A stretch of 64,000 nucleotides of DNA from Streptomyces uncialis (GCF_036250755.1 NZ_CP109583.1:186001-250000), one strand, 5' to 3'. Positions 42,090-50,167 are shown, counted from the stretch's first letter. A program made the numbers and translations. The notes: generated by a model from the sequence alone, not told the origin.

Positions 42090-42809
42090 ATGGCGAAGCC
42101 GGTGGTGGCCGAGAACGAGCGGCGACGGCGGCGGCCGACGAAGAGCGGCGAGGTGCTGTCCGAGCGGCTGATCGTCGACACGGCGCTGCGGATGCTGCGC
42201 GAGCACGGCAACGCGGGACTGACCGTCCGGCGTCTCGGCACGGCGCTGGGCGCGGACCCCAGCACGCTGTACCGGTACTTCCGGGGCATCGACGACCTCA
42301 CTCTGGCCATCGGTGACGTCCTGATCGGACGCGCGTTGGAGGGCTGGCGGGCGCGGGGCGACTGGCGCGCCGATCTCCGGGACCTGGGCGTCCGGGTGCA
42401 CGGCGCCTATCTCGCCCATCCGCAGGCCGCCGTCCTCACCGCCAGCCGGGTGACCGGCCGCGCGCATGAGATCGCGGCCGACGAGACCGTCCTCGGGGTA
42501 CTGCGTAACGCCGGGTTCCCCGACGCGGACGCGGTCCGGATCTATCACGCGTTCATCGACCAGAGCCTTGCCTTCGCCGCCCTGGACGCGGCCTCCCTGG
42601 CGCTCCCCGAAGCGGCGCGCCGCGCCGACGAGCGGGTGTGGCGGGCCACGTACGCCCGGCTGCCCGCCGACACCCATCCGCACATCGCGGCGACGGCCCC
42701 GCTGCTGGTGGCCCGGATGAACGACAGTGCCTATCCGGCCGCCCTGGACATGCTGCTGGACAGCGCGGCATGGCAACTGCGTTCGCTGCGGGGCACGTCG
42801 GGGTCCTGA
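42090..42809 (+). CDS. TetR-family transcriptional regulator
   Basis: A 239-aa TetR protein. After a basic N-terminus (ERRRRRPTKSGEVLS), the helix-turn-helix reads LIVDTALRMLREHGNAGLTVRRLGTALGADPSTLYRYFRG (residues 27-66), a clean match to the family. The all-helical ligand domain follows, with the length of the TetR/TetR_C group. It is divergent from the saccharopine-dehydrogenase-like gene with 178 bp between, so it probably controls that gene. The ligand is unknown. Confidence 0.88.
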   Translation: MAKPVVAENERRRRRPTKSGEVLSERLIVDTALRMLREHGNAGLTVRRLGTALGADPSTLYRYFRGIDDLTLAIGDVLIGRALEGWRARGDWRADLRDLGVRVHGAYLAHPQAAVLTASRVTGRAHEIAADETVLGVLRNAGFPDADAVRIYHAFIDQSLAFAALDAASLALPEAARRADERVWRATYARLPADTHPHIAATAPLLVARMNDSAYPAALDMLLDSAAWQLRSLRGTSGS

Positions 42810-42953
42810 GCCGTCCGACCGAACCGCCACCGAAGGGCCGGTCGACACCTCCCGCACTCACCCTGCGTCACGTTGTGTATCTGGACATGCACACAGAGAA
42901 AGACCGTGCGACGCTGAAGGCGTTCACCCCCCACCCCTTCAGGAGTTTGCACC

Positions 42954-43187
42954 ATGGGTATCAAGGACCAGTTCCAGGACAAGGCCGACGAGCTCAAGCA
43001 GCGGGCGCAGAAGGCCCGCGAGAGCGGCCACGACGAGGCCCGCGAGCGTGGACAGCAGGCCCCGGAGCGTGGCCGGCCGAACCCGGAGCACGCACGGCAG
43101 GACCGGGAACCCGGCCGCCCCGGCCAGGAGCGCGACCCGCGCCGCCAGCGACCGCTCGACGAGCCGGACGAGCAGTCGCAGCGCTGA
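42954..43187 (+). CDS. Small, extremely hydrophilic protein
   Basis: A 77-aa protein that starts MGIKDQFQDKADELKQRAQKA, a charged amphipathic helix like the opening of CsbD-type stress proteins. It continues as a disordered Arg/Glu/Gln/Pro-rich tail (RQDREPGRPGQERDPRRQRP). No membrane or signal segment. The TTCAGGAG element before the ATG is a good ribosome-binding site. Similar small proteins are abundant in Streptomyces under osmotic or general stress; this role is inferred. Confidence 0.75.
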   Translation: MGIKDQFQDKADELKQRAQKARESGHDEARERGQQAPERGRPNPEHARQDREPGRPGQERDPRRQRPLDEPDEQSQR

Positions 43188-43423
43188 CGAGCGCCCGTAC
43201 GTACGCAGAGTGGCGCGCCCCGTCCGCGGGCGCGCCATTCGCCGTGCGGGACCCCGGTCGCGACCCCGCGCGGCCCTCCCGGATCGACCCGGTCGCAGGG
43301 TGGGGCGTCCGGCTGCCGGACGGCCGTACAGGGGACGGGGTTCGCCGTATCGCGGCGTCGCTCCGGGCCGGGCAAGTACGGGTGCGGCGCGCGGCGTTCA
43401 CCGCCGGGAACCCGGCGCCGGAA

Positions 43424-43460
43424 GGCGTCCCGGGGAGGCGTCCCGGGGAGGCGTCCGGGG
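43424..43460 (+). repeat. 13-bp tandem repeat before the SUKH-like gene
   Basis: GGCGTCCCGGGGA occurs twice in direct tandem (43424-43436, 43437-43449) plus most of a third copy to about 43460, ending 19 bp before the start codon. The AGG runs could act as repeated ribosome-binding sites. Confidence 0.7.
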
Positions 43461-43479
43461 GCGGTCGTACACTCCGGCC

Positions 43480-44199
43480 ATGGACACCATGACGGCGATC
43501 CGCCGCAAGCTCGGACTGCTTCGTGCCGCCGACCCGGGCCTGCGGCTGTTCGGCGCCGGTCGGCATCGCCACAGGTCCCGCCCCGTCGCCGGGGCGGACA
43601 CCGTCGAGCGGGTGGAGCGGCTGGCCGGGGTCCGACTGCCCGAGGATCACCGGGAGTTCGTGACCTCGGTCGCGGACGGGGCACCGGGCCCGTACCACGG
43701 GGTGATGTCCCTGGACGAGGCACTCGGCGAACTCACCCGGTCCTGCGGGACCGGGGTGCTCGGCGCGGACAGTCCGCTCACCGGGGACGTGGACCTCCAG
43801 GAACGGCTCGGAGGCGGTGACGACGACCGGGCGACGCACCTCGCGCGCCTCGGCGCGGACCCGGAGTACGCGGCCGGACTCTCCCGGCTCCGGACGGAGT
43901 ACCTGGGCACGCCGTGGACCCGGGGACGGCTGCCCCTGGCCGAACATGGCTGCGGGGAGTTGCTGTTCCTGGTGCTGCGCGGGCCGCGCCGGGGGACGGT
44001 GTGGGTGGATTCGGTGCTGGGCGGGACCGGGCTGTACTGCCTGGAGACGGACTTCCTCACCTGGTACTCGCGCTGGCTGGACGATGGCCTGGCCCGGGCG
44101 GAGCAGGGCATGTACGACACGGTGGACGCGCGGTACCCGTTCCTCCGGTACGGCGACAACCCCCGCTACCGGATGGTGGTCCGCCCGGGGATCTCCTGA
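43480..44199 (+). CDS. SMI1/KNR4 (SUKH)-family protein
   Basis: A 239-aa soluble protein. The SUKH core is visible: ADTVERVERLAGVRLPEDHREFVTSVADGAPGP near residue 40, then a central LPLAEHGCGELLFLVLRG, and a final VWVDSVLGGTGLYCLETDFLTWYSRWLDDGL. SUKH proteins often serve as immunity proteins against polymorphic toxins, but many stand-alone copies are housekeeping or unknown. No toxin gene lies next to it here. The ATG at 43480 is preceded by the tandem repeat. Confidence 0.82.
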   Translation: MDTMTAIRRKLGLLRAADPGLRLFGAGRHRHRSRPVAGADTVERVERLAGVRLPEDHREFVTSVADGAPGPYHGVMSLDEALGELTRSCGTGVLGADSPLTGDVDLQERLGGGDDDRATHLARLGADPEYAAGLSRLRTEYLGTPWTRGRLPLAEHGCGELLFLVLRGPRRGTVWVDSVLGGTGLYCLETDFLTWYSRWLDDGLARAEQGMYDTVDARYPFLRYGDNPRYRMVVRPGIS

Positions 44200-44320
44200 T
44201 CACGCTCCGGCGGAGGCCCGGGAGCACTCCGGCATGCGGAAGCGCTGCCAGGGCCCGCCCGCCTGAGCCGACCCGAAGCGCCCTTCTCGCGACGCGGGGG
44301 CACGGGTCACCGTCACAGGG

Positions 44321-44776
44321 TCACAGGGTGGCTCCCCCGTGCTTGGCGTAGTTCTCGATCAGCCTGGTCCGCGAGCCCTCCAGCCGGTGGGCCAGGATCT
44401 CGGCGATCGTCCGCAGCAGGATGAGCCCGAGCGCGGTGTCCTGCTCGCACAGGGACCGGACCTTCGGCGCGTCGAACTCGTAGGCGCGTACCGGGCTGAA
44501 CGCCTCGGCCCCGAAGTCCCACTCGTGCGGCGGGAACAGCCATGACCAGCCGAGCAGATCGCCGGGGTGCAGGGTCTCGACGGTGACGGGACGCCGTTCC
44601 GGCACCCGCAGGTCGAGACTGACCGTGCCGGAGCGGATCACCCAGAGCCGGTCGGCCGGGCCGCCCTCCTCGAAGATCCGGGCGTCCTGGGGGAAGGAGA
44701 CCTCCTGTGCGAGTTCCATGAGCATCCGGCGATGCTCGGCGGACAGTGCCGTCAGCAGTCTTGTCGCGGTAGTCAT
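44321..44776 (-). CDS. Stand-alone cyclic nucleotide-binding domain protein
   Basis: A 151-aa protein that consists of one cNMP-binding domain: FPQDARIFEEGGPADRLWVIRSGTVSLDL near residue 44, the phosphate-binding region ETLHPGDLLGWSWLFPPHEW, and RAYEFDAPKVRSLCEQD. The usual Arg-rich phosphate cassette (RTAT/RSA) is absent, so cyclic nucleotide binding is doubtful. There is no helix-turn-helix, so it is not a Crp-type regulator. The ATG at 44776 follows GGAGG. A perfect hairpin sits 47 bp upstream. It may act as a signalling adaptor. Confidence 0.8.
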   Translation of the reverse strand: MTTATRLLTALSAEHRRMLMELAQEVSFPQDARIFEEGGPADRLWVIRSGTVSLDLRVPERRPVTVETLHPGDLLGWSWLFPPHEWDFGAEAFSPVRAYEFDAPKVRSLCEQDTALGLILLRTIAEILAHRLEGSRTRLIENYAKHGGATL

Positions 44777-44822
44777 GCCGGACCTCCTCGCGAGCGGGCG
44801 CCACAGCGGCGGCCGCACAAGG

Positions 44823-44843
44823 GACCTCCCCGCCCGGGAGGTC
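44823..44843. promoter_or_regulatory. Perfect 8-bp dyad upstream of the cNMP-domain gene
   Basis: GACCTCCC (44823-44830) and GGGAGGTC (44836-44843) flank 5 nt. The element lies in the 326-bp gap 44777-45102, which otherwise holds nothing I can support, and may be an operator or leader hairpin. Confidence 0.4.
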
Positions 44844-45102
44844 GCCGTGTGCGGGGTACGCGTACCGCTCTCCTACCCCGGTTCGCCCCATTCGTCACCC
44901 ACATGGGTGACCCGGCCCGCACACGCCCGCCCGGCGGCCACGCACACGCCGTCCCGGTGGCCCGCGCGCCCCCTCCCGGCGGGGCCCCGGCCCGGCTACC
45001 GCCCCATGACCGAGGTCCGGATCCGTCAGGGCCTCGCGGTACCCCTCGTCGACGGCCCGGCCGTTCCGTCACGGCGGGCCGCCCATCTGCGGCGATCGGG
45101 GC

Positions 45103-45987
45103 TCAGCGCTCCACCAGGGTGTCCCGCAGCCGGGTCAGTTCCGCGTCGGTGAAGCCGTTCCGTACGAGCCAGCCCGCGCCTCCTCCGTAGTCGGCCGACA
45201 ACCGGGCCAGGAAGTCGTGCATGGAGCGTGCCGTGGAGGCCATGTACGCGTGGCCGAGCGGCGGGATGTGCCGGTACGAGGAGATCGTGAGCAGCCGGTC
45301 CCTGACCCTGGCCACACGTTCGGCGGTGAGCGCGTAGTCCGTGGCGATGGCCTCGGCGGGCACCCCGACCGCGTCGAGGAGCACCGCCGCGCAGACCCCT
45401 GTCCGGTCCTTGCCGACCGCGCAGTGGAAGACGAGGGAGTGCCGGCCGGGGTCGGCGACGAGCCGGGCGGCGGCGGTGAGGGTGTCGCCGCTGGCGCGCA
45501 GCAGACCGAGATAGAAGTCGTGCATCTCGTTCTCGGGCTCGTCGGGGACGACACCGGAGAGGTCCGGGTCCGGGAGCCGGACGGGAAGGTTGGCGCGGTG
45601 CACGGCCGTCGCGGTGAGCAGACCATGGCCCTCACGCTCGGCCTCGCCCGGTCCGCGCAGGTCCACCACGGTGCGCAGCTTCAGGCCGTCCACCAGGAGT
45701 GCCACGTCCTCGGCGGTCACACCCTGGAGGGTGGCGGCGCGGAAGAGGACGCCCCGCCGGGTGGTGCCACCGCCGTCGACGGGCAGTCCTCCGAGGTCAC
45801 GGACGTTGTCGGCGCCCGCGAGTTCGATCCAGCGGGACTGCTCCGGAGGCGGTGGTACGACTGTGATGTGGGCCGGTGTTCCGGCACCCGCCGGCTCCCG
45901 CGTCCCGGCGCCCATGTCCGGCGACCCGGCACCCACGTCCCGCGTTCCGGCACCCACGCCTGGTGACACGTTCCGCACCGCTTCCAC
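45103..45987 (-). CDS. Tyrosine/serine protein phosphatase (IphP/PTP3 type)
   Basis: A 294-aa phosphatase. The signature loop VFHCAVGKDRTGVCAAVLL places the nucleophilic Cys near residue 189 and the Arg at 195. Family features NVRDLGGLPV near residue 61, RGVLFRAATL and TVVDLRGPGEAEREG precede it. The GTG at 45987 is chosen because AGGGGG lies 8 nt upstream; a longer frame to 46080 has no such site. The first 40 residues include a short tandem repeat (VGAGTRD, VGAGSPD, MGAGTRE). Substrates may be phosphoproteins or phosphoinositides. Confidence 0.87.
   Translation of the reverse strand: MEAVRNVSPGVGAGTRDVGAGSPDMGAGTREPAGAGTPAHITVVPPPPEQSRWIELAGADNVRDLGGLPVDGGGTTRRGVLFRAATLQGVTAEDVALLVDGLKLRTVVDLRGPGEAEREGHGLLTATAVHRANLPVRLPDPDLSGVVPDEPENEMHDFYLGLLRASGDTLTAAARLVADPGRHSLVFHCAVGKDRTGVCAAVLLDAVGVPAEAIATDYALTAERVARVRDRLLTISSYRHIPPLGHAYMASTARSMHDFLARLSADYGGGAGWLVRNGFTDAELTRLRDTLVER
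45904..45966 (-). repeat. 21-bp tandem repeat x3 inside the phosphatase N-terminus
   Basis: Three consecutive 21-bp units with core CCGGCACCCACG encode the 7-residue repeats VGAGTRD, VGAGSPD and MGAGTRE. A degenerate fourth unit adjoins at 45880-45903. It is a likely site of length variation. Confidence 0.7.
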
Positions 45988-46309
45988 CGCAATCGCCCCC
46001 TGTGTCGTACCCGCCTGTCGTGGCGGCACCCGCCGTACGGGAGGTACCGCTTCCGGGGCGGCGGGCCGGTGGTGCGTCACCGCGTGTCCGGCCGCCGCCC
46101 GACCGGCAGGATCGCCGGTCCGGCGGGCGGGTGTCCAGTGCTGCGGAGAAGTGGCCGAGGCGGCGCGAGCCGCGATCGGCCGGGGCCGGGCGGGAGCGCG
46201 GCTCCGGCGGGGCGGCCGGGCACTTGCCTGTGCGGGCGCGGATGGCAGCCGGGGCCCTCCCCCGTACCGTCCTCCGCGCCCGCACGCCTCCGCCGGGAGG
46301 CGGCAGCCT
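45988..46309. other. Intergenic stretch without a recognisable gene
   Basis: 322 bp of very GC-rich sequence upstream of the phosphatase and downstream of the membrane-protein gene. No motif or RNA is evident. Confidence 0.45.
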
Positions 46310-46744
46310 TCACCCCCGCGGTCCCGCGTTCCGCACCGCGCGCAGCGCCAGGTGCTGGAGCAGGGCGAATCCGCCGACCGTCACGGCCTGCATCGGCACC
46401 CATACCGCGCCGACGGTGGTCGGCGTCAGCCAGAACACCAGCGCGACGAGGCTGACCACGGCCCAGACGGCGTTCGCCTCGACCACCAGCCGGACCGGCA
46501 GGGTCCCTGGGGAACGCTGTGCGCCGAGGGCCGCGACACCGAGCCCGTAGAGGGTGAGGAAGACACCCAGGGCGACGAGGAGTCCCGCGTCGACGCCGAG
46601 CAGTCTGCTCAGCGGGCCCGAGGCGGCGAGATAGGCGACACCGTTGACGCCCGTGACGACGGCGTCGAGGGCGAGGAAGCGCCGCAGCATGGTGACCGGC
46701 TCGGTGGTGCGGGCAAGAGCGGCGAGCGGGAACGTGGCGGACAT
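46310..46744 (-). CDS. Four-helix integral membrane protein
   Basis: A 144-aa protein with four predicted membrane segments: ALDAVVTGVNGVAYLAA, LLVALGVFLTLYGLGVAALGA, AVWAVVSLVALVFWLTP and VWVPMQAVTVGGFALLQHLAL. The short loops between them contain no catalytic motif. Similar small four-helix proteins of unknown function are common in actinobacteria. A 17-bp inverted repeat lies 115 bp upstream of the start and may control it. I do not recognise a specific family. Confidence 0.72.
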   Translation of the reverse strand: MSATFPLAALARTTEPVTMLRRFLALDAVVTGVNGVAYLAASGPLSRLLGVDAGLLVALGVFLTLYGLGVAALGAQRSPGTLPVRLVVEANAVWAVVSLVALVFWLTPTTVGAVWVPMQAVTVGGFALLQHLALRAVRNAGPRG

Positions 46745-46858
46745 GGCGGGGTCACCCTCCGTGGGTCGGGAACGCGTCGGTGGTCACCGGTCCCCGAGGC
46801 GGAGTGCGCCGCCCCGGGGCCGGTGCGACCACCATGCCCCGGCCACGGAAGCGGGTCG

Positions 46859-46875
46859 ATTACGCCGGAGGTAAT
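46859..46875. promoter_or_regulatory. Inverted repeat ATTAC-N7-GTAAT
   Basis: Perfect 5-bp arms in an otherwise GC-rich gap, 115 bp upstream of the four-helix membrane protein. It could be a TetR- or MarR-type operator. Confidence 0.4.
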
Positions 46876-46967
46876 GGAGGCGATGCCCGGCATGACCCCG
46901 CCCGCGCCGGACCTCGCGGGCCCGGCTCGCCGGGCGGCGCACGGAAGGTGACCTTGTTCGGCGCCGG

Positions 46968-46984
46968 ATGCCCCCCTTGGGTAT
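46968..46984 (+). promoter_or_regulatory. Candidate copper (CsoR-like) operator
   Basis: The element ATGCCCCCCTTGGGTAT has the imperfect C-run/G-run dyad flanked by AT of CsoR operators and lies 71 bp before the DUF6153 gene. The match is by eye; the copper link comes from the neighbouring gene families. Confidence 0.4.
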
Positions 46985-47054
46985 GGTCGGGGGCGAAACC
47001 CCACGGGCCGCGCCCGGACCGGGGTCGCTCGGACACGGACAAGGGACGGGACAC

Positions 47055-47747
47055 GTGCGGATCGGCCGGACACTGCGGACAGCTGGTGCCTGGGGGCATC
47101 TGCTGCTCGTGGCCGTGCTCGCGCTCGGTGTCTTCATGATGCACACCGTGGGTCACCAGGAGAGCCCGTCCGGCACCGCCCTGGACTCCACCGCGCACGG
47201 GGCGCCCCCCGGCGCCGATCCGCCGTCCACCGCCGGTCATGGCTCCCCGGGCGCGGCGACGCTCACGGGCGCGGCACCGATGGCGGCGGACCCGGCCACC
47301 GCGTGGCGGACCGTCGCGTGGCAGGCGGCGCCGGATGCGGCCACTTCGGATCCGGCCACCTCAGGTCACGCCGCTTCGGGTCAGGCCGCTCCTGGTCCAG
47401 CCGCGTCAGCTCAGGCCGGTCCTGGCCAGGCCGCTCTTGGTCCGGCCGCTCTTGGTCCGGCGGCCGGATCAGCGTCCTCGTACGCCGACCGCGCCGCCGC
47501 GGCCGTCCCAGCCGTGTCCGGGGAGCACGACGAGGCGCCCTCGCACGACACCGGCATGGCGATGGACATGGCCTCGCTGTGTGTGGCCGTGCTGGCCGCC
47601 TGGCTGCTCGCGGCGCTGCTGCGGGCCGCGCTGTCCCGGCGTACCGAGTGGCTGGTGCGGCTGCGCGCGGGCGCGCTGCGCCGTTCGCTGCCGCAGCCGC
47701 CGCCAAGCGGACCCGATCTCATACGACTGTCGATCCTGCGGATCTAG
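47055..47747 (+). CDS. DUF6153-type membrane protein with pentapeptide-like low-complexity repeats
   Basis: A 230-aa protein with an N-terminal membrane segment (HLLLVAVLALGVFMMHTVGH), a long outer low-complexity region, and a C-terminal membrane helix introduced by HDTGMAMDMASLCVAVLAAWLLAALL. The paired HTVGH and GMAMDMASLCVAVL elements are those of DUF6153 proteins. The middle contains nine 5-residue units such as GQAAP, GPAAS and GPAAL. The GTG at 47055 follows AGGGACGGGA. It precedes a DUF305 gene, an association seen in copper-responsive loci. The Met/His-rich face may bind copper. Confidence 0.75.
   Translation: MRIGRTLRTAGAWGHLLLVAVLALGVFMMHTVGHQESPSGTALDSTAHGAPPGADPPSTAGHGSPGAATLTGAAPMAADPATAWRTVAWQAAPDAATSDPATSGHAASGQAAPGPAASAQAGPGQAALGPAALGPAAGSASSYADRAAAAVPAVSGEHDEAPSHDTGMAMDMASLCVAVLAAWLLAALLRAALSRRTEWLVRLRAGALRRSLPQPPPSGPDLIRLSILRI
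47334..47468 (+). repeat. Nine 15-bp tandem units in the DUF6153 gene
   Basis: Nine in-frame 15-bp units, consensus GGTCAGGCCGCTCCT, encode five-residue repeats. The last complete pair shares GGTCCGGC at its start, and two adjacent units have the same GGTCCGG-CCGCTCTT pattern. Slippage-prone. Confidence 0.75.
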
Positions 47748-47850
47748 GCCGACGCCACCGCGGGCCCCTCGTGCCGTTCCCGGCCGAGCCGTGCCCGCCC
47801 TCGCGTCATGAGCTCCTTCTCGCAGAACCGAACAGTCAAGAGGTTTCGAC

Positions 47851-48546
47851 ATGACCGCCTTCACGCGTGTCCCGCGCCGTCCGGTCCGCCGTCTCGCCCT
47901 GGTCTCCGCGGTCGCCGCGGCGTCGCTCCTGCTCGCCGCGTGCGGCGGCGACGACAACGACATGGACGGCATGGACCACGGCAGCGACCGGTCCGCCGCG
48001 CCGAGCGCGACCGGCTCCGGTGAGGCGTCCGGCGACAACCCGGCGCCCGGTGCCTTCAACGACGCGGACGTGATGTTCGCGCAGATGATGATCCCCCACC
48101 ATGAGCAGGCCCTGGAGATGTCCGCGCTCGCGGACGGCCGTGCGAAGGACGCCGCGATCACGTCCCTGTCCAAGGAGATCTCCGGGGCCCAGGACCCCGA
48201 GATCGAGAAGATGCGGTCCTGGCTGAAGGCGTGGGGCAAGCCCGAGTCCGCCGACGGCACGGACCACGGCGGCCACTCGGGCGGGTCCGAGGGGTCCGGC
48301 GCATCCGGCGGGATGTCCGGGATGATGACCGCCGAGGACATGGCGGCGCTGAAGGACGCCAAGGGGACCGCGTTCGACAAGAAGTTCGCGCGGCTGATGA
48401 TCGACCACCACAACGGTGCCATCGAGATGGCGCGTGACGAGCAGAAGAACGGGCGCAACGCCACGGCCAAGGCGCTCGCCGACGATGTGGTGAAGGCGCA
48501 GCGGACCGAGGTCGATCAGCTCCAGGAGATCCTCGACCGGCTCTGA
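47851..48546 (+). CDS. DUF305-family lipoprotein
   Basis: A 231-aa lipoprotein. The signal peptide ends at lipobox LLAAC near residue 31, followed by an Asp/Met/His-rich stretch (DNDMDGMDHG). Two copies of the DUF305 His motif are present: MFAQMMIPHHEQALEMSAL near residue 75 and FARLMIDHHNGAIEMARDE near residue 182. MSGMMTAEDMAAL lies between them. These Met/His-rich motifs are thought to bind copper or silver at the cell surface. The ATG at 47851 follows AAGAGG. It ends at a strong terminator. Confidence 0.9.
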   Translation: MTAFTRVPRRPVRRLALVSAVAAASLLLAACGGDDNDMDGMDHGSDRSAAPSATGSGEASGDNPAPGAFNDADVMFAQMMIPHHEQALEMSALADGRAKDAAITSLSKEISGAQDPEIEKMRSWLKAWGKPESADGTDHGGHSGGSEGSGASGGMSGMMTAEDMAALKDAKGTAFDKKFARLMIDHHNGAIEMARDEQKNGRNATAKALADDVVKAQRTEVDQLQEILDRL

Positions 48547-48555
48547 GCACCGGTT

Positions 48556-48595
48556 CCGGGGGCCCGGGGCGGCGAGTGCCGTCCCGGGCCCCCGG
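48556..48595 (+). terminator. Terminator after the DUF305 gene
   Basis: A perfect 13-bp stem (48556-48568 with 48583-48595) whose loop extends the helix further by several pairs. It starts 9 bp after the stop codon. Confidence 0.75.
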
Positions 48596-48675
48596 CCCGC
48601 TCCCCCGCTCCCGGCCGTCCGCGGCCGTTCCCGCCACGCGCGCCCTCGCGGCGCCCGACACCCGATCAGGACCCG

Positions 48676-49566
48676 ATGATGAAGCACCGCACCGCCCTGT
48701 CCGTCTCCGTCTCCGTCTCCGTCACCGTGCTCGCGCTGGCCCTCGGCGCCTGTTCGTCCGGCGGTGACGGTGACGGGGGCGGCGACAAGGACCAGGCCCA
48801 TGGCACCACGATCAGCCATATCCACGGTGTGGCCGTCGATCCGGCCGACGGCACGCTCTATGTGGCCACGCACGACGGCATCTACACCCCCGACGACAAG
48901 GGCGCGCCCGAGCTGGTCGGGGAGCGCAAGGACGACTTCATGGGCTTCACGCTCGGGAAGTCCGGCGCCTTCCTGGCCAGCGGTCATCCCGCGCCGGGCC
49001 GTGACGCGCCGAGCAACCTGGGCCTGATCGAGAGCACCGACAAGGGCCGTACCTGGAAGGACAGGTCGCTCGGCGGGGAGGTCGACTTCCATTCGCTGGA
49101 GTACGCGCACGGCACGATCTACGGCTACGACAGCACCAACGGTCTGCTGCGGGTCAGCGCGGACGGCGAGCGCTGGGACAGCCGTGCCGAACTGAGCGCG
49201 GTGGACCTCGCGGTCAGCCCGGCCGACCCGGACACCGTGCTCGCGACGACCGAGGGCGGGATCGTGCGCAGCACGGACGGCGGGAGGAGCTTCGCCGCCG
49301 CCGCGCAGCCGGTGCTCGCCCATCTGTCCTGGCCGAGGAAGGACGCGTTGTACGGGGTGGACCCGGCGGGGGCGCTCAGTGTCAGCGCGGACGGGGGGCG
49401 TACCTGGACCGGGCGGGGCACCGTCCCCGGGGGCGGGCCGCAGGCGCTCACGGCGCTCGACGGGGAGCGGCTGGTGATCGCGTCCCAGGACGGCGTCTAC
49501 CGCTCCGACGACGGTGGCCGGACCTTCGACAAGCAGCTGTCGGTCAGCTCCGCCGGGGGCCACTGA
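48676..49566 (+). CDS. F510_1955-family BNR-repeat lipoprotein
   Basis: A 296-aa lipoprotein with lipobox LGAC near residue 25 and a signal peptide that contains SVSVSVSV, encoded by a run of GTCTCC hexamers. The mature part is a beta-propeller: HIHGVAVDPADGTLYVATHDGIY, then Asp-box repeats STDKGRTW, SADGERW, STDGGRSF, SADGGRTW and SDDGGRTF. This is the F510_1955 glycosylhydrolase-like family, usually found with DUF305 and DUF6153 genes. Enzymatic activity is unproven; a surface metal-related role is as likely. Confidence 0.82.
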   Translation: MMKHRTALSVSVSVSVTVLALALGACSSGGDGDGGGDKDQAHGTTISHIHGVAVDPADGTLYVATHDGIYTPDDKGAPELVGERKDDFMGFTLGKSGAFLASGHPAPGRDAPSNLGLIESTDKGRTWKDRSLGGEVDFHSLEYAHGTIYGYDSTNGLLRVSADGERWDSRAELSAVDLAVSPADPDTVLATTEGGIVRSTDGGRSFAAAAQPVLAHLSWPRKDALYGVDPAGALSVSADGGRTWTGRGTVPGGGPQALTALDGERLVIASQDGVYRSDDGGRTFDKQLSVSSAGGH

Positions 49567-49573
49567 CCGGCGC

Positions 49574-49605
49574 GGTCCACCGCGTCCGGGCGGGCGCGGT
49601 GGACC
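49574..49605. terminator. Bidirectional hairpin between convergent genes
   Basis: GGTCCACCGCG (49574-49584) pairs perfectly with CGCGGTGGACC (49595-49605), between the lipoprotein and glyoxalase-like genes. Confidence 0.75.
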
Positions 49606-49621
49606 CGTACGGCCATGGGTG

Positions 49622-50005
49622 TCACTCCAGGGGTGTGCCGACCCTCAGCCGGTTGCCGTCGGGGTCCCGCAGCTCGATCTCCCGGGCCCACGGCACCTCC
49701 TCGGCTGTGACACCGAACTCGGCCGCGACCGCGTCCACATCGCGGACCCGCAGATACACCAGGGTGCCGGGGGTGGCATCGCCCCGGTGCTCCGACAGGA
49801 AGAGCCGCACCGGGCCCCGGGCCACCTCCACGAAGGCGGGGAGGTCCGGCTCGAAGCGGTGCTCCCACTGCTGGACGAAGCCCAGGCGGGCGTACCACGT
49901 CACCGCCGTGGCGGCGTTCTCGACGCGCAGGACGGGAATGGCCTCCTCGACCATGCCCTCGGGGGTGCTCGGCTGGGACGTGTCGTCCGGTGTGGGGTTG
50001 ACCAT
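49622..50005 (-). CDS. Glyoxalase/bleomycin-resistance superfamily protein
   Basis: A 127-aa VOC-fold protein. EEAIPVLRVENAATAVTWYARLGFVQQWEHRFE forms the first beta-alpha-beta module, and VYLRVRDVDAVAAEFG with EIELRDPDGNRLRVG the second. These are the bleomycin-binding-protein layout. The start is uncertain: ATG at 50005 gives a 16-residue polar leader, while an ATG nearer the domain (MVEEAIPV) with GAGG upstream would trim it. The role could be sequestration or a metal-dependent lyase or dioxygenase reaction. Confidence 0.8.
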   Translation of the reverse strand: MVNPTPDDTSQPSTPEGMVEEAIPVLRVENAATAVTWYARLGFVQQWEHRFEPDLPAFVEVARGPVRLFLSEHRGDATPGTLVYLRVRDVDAVAAEFGVTAEEVPWAREIELRDPDGNRLRVGTPLE

Positions 50006-50091
50006 GGGATCACTGTGACAGGTGGGTGTGACAATCCCGCCGCGCGCCGCCGGGCCGCGCGCCCACAGCCGCGGCACGCCGTCCGGCGCCC

Positions 50092-50167
50092 GGAGCGGTG
50101 TGCGGAGCGGTGTGCGGAAGCGTTGTTCCGGAGCGGTGTGCCGGGGCCGTGCGCCGGAGCGGTGTGC
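50092..50167. repeat. Four copies of GGAGCGGTGTGC
   Basis: The 12-mer starts at 50092, 50104, 50130 and 50156, with offsets of 12, 26 and 26 bp. It lies in the 320-bp gap between the divergent glyoxalase-like and PPK2 genes; that gap holds no other recognisable element. Confidence 0.7.

Noticed and set aside
43480..44199. Polymorphic-toxin immunity locus
   Set aside because: A SUKH-like protein alone is not enough; no toxin, Hint, RHS or secretion gene is adjacent.
45007..45152. Small rightward frame starting MTEVRIRQGLAVPL
   Set aside because: Begins plausibly but lacks a ribosome-binding site and runs into the phosphatase gene on the other strand; no family recognised.
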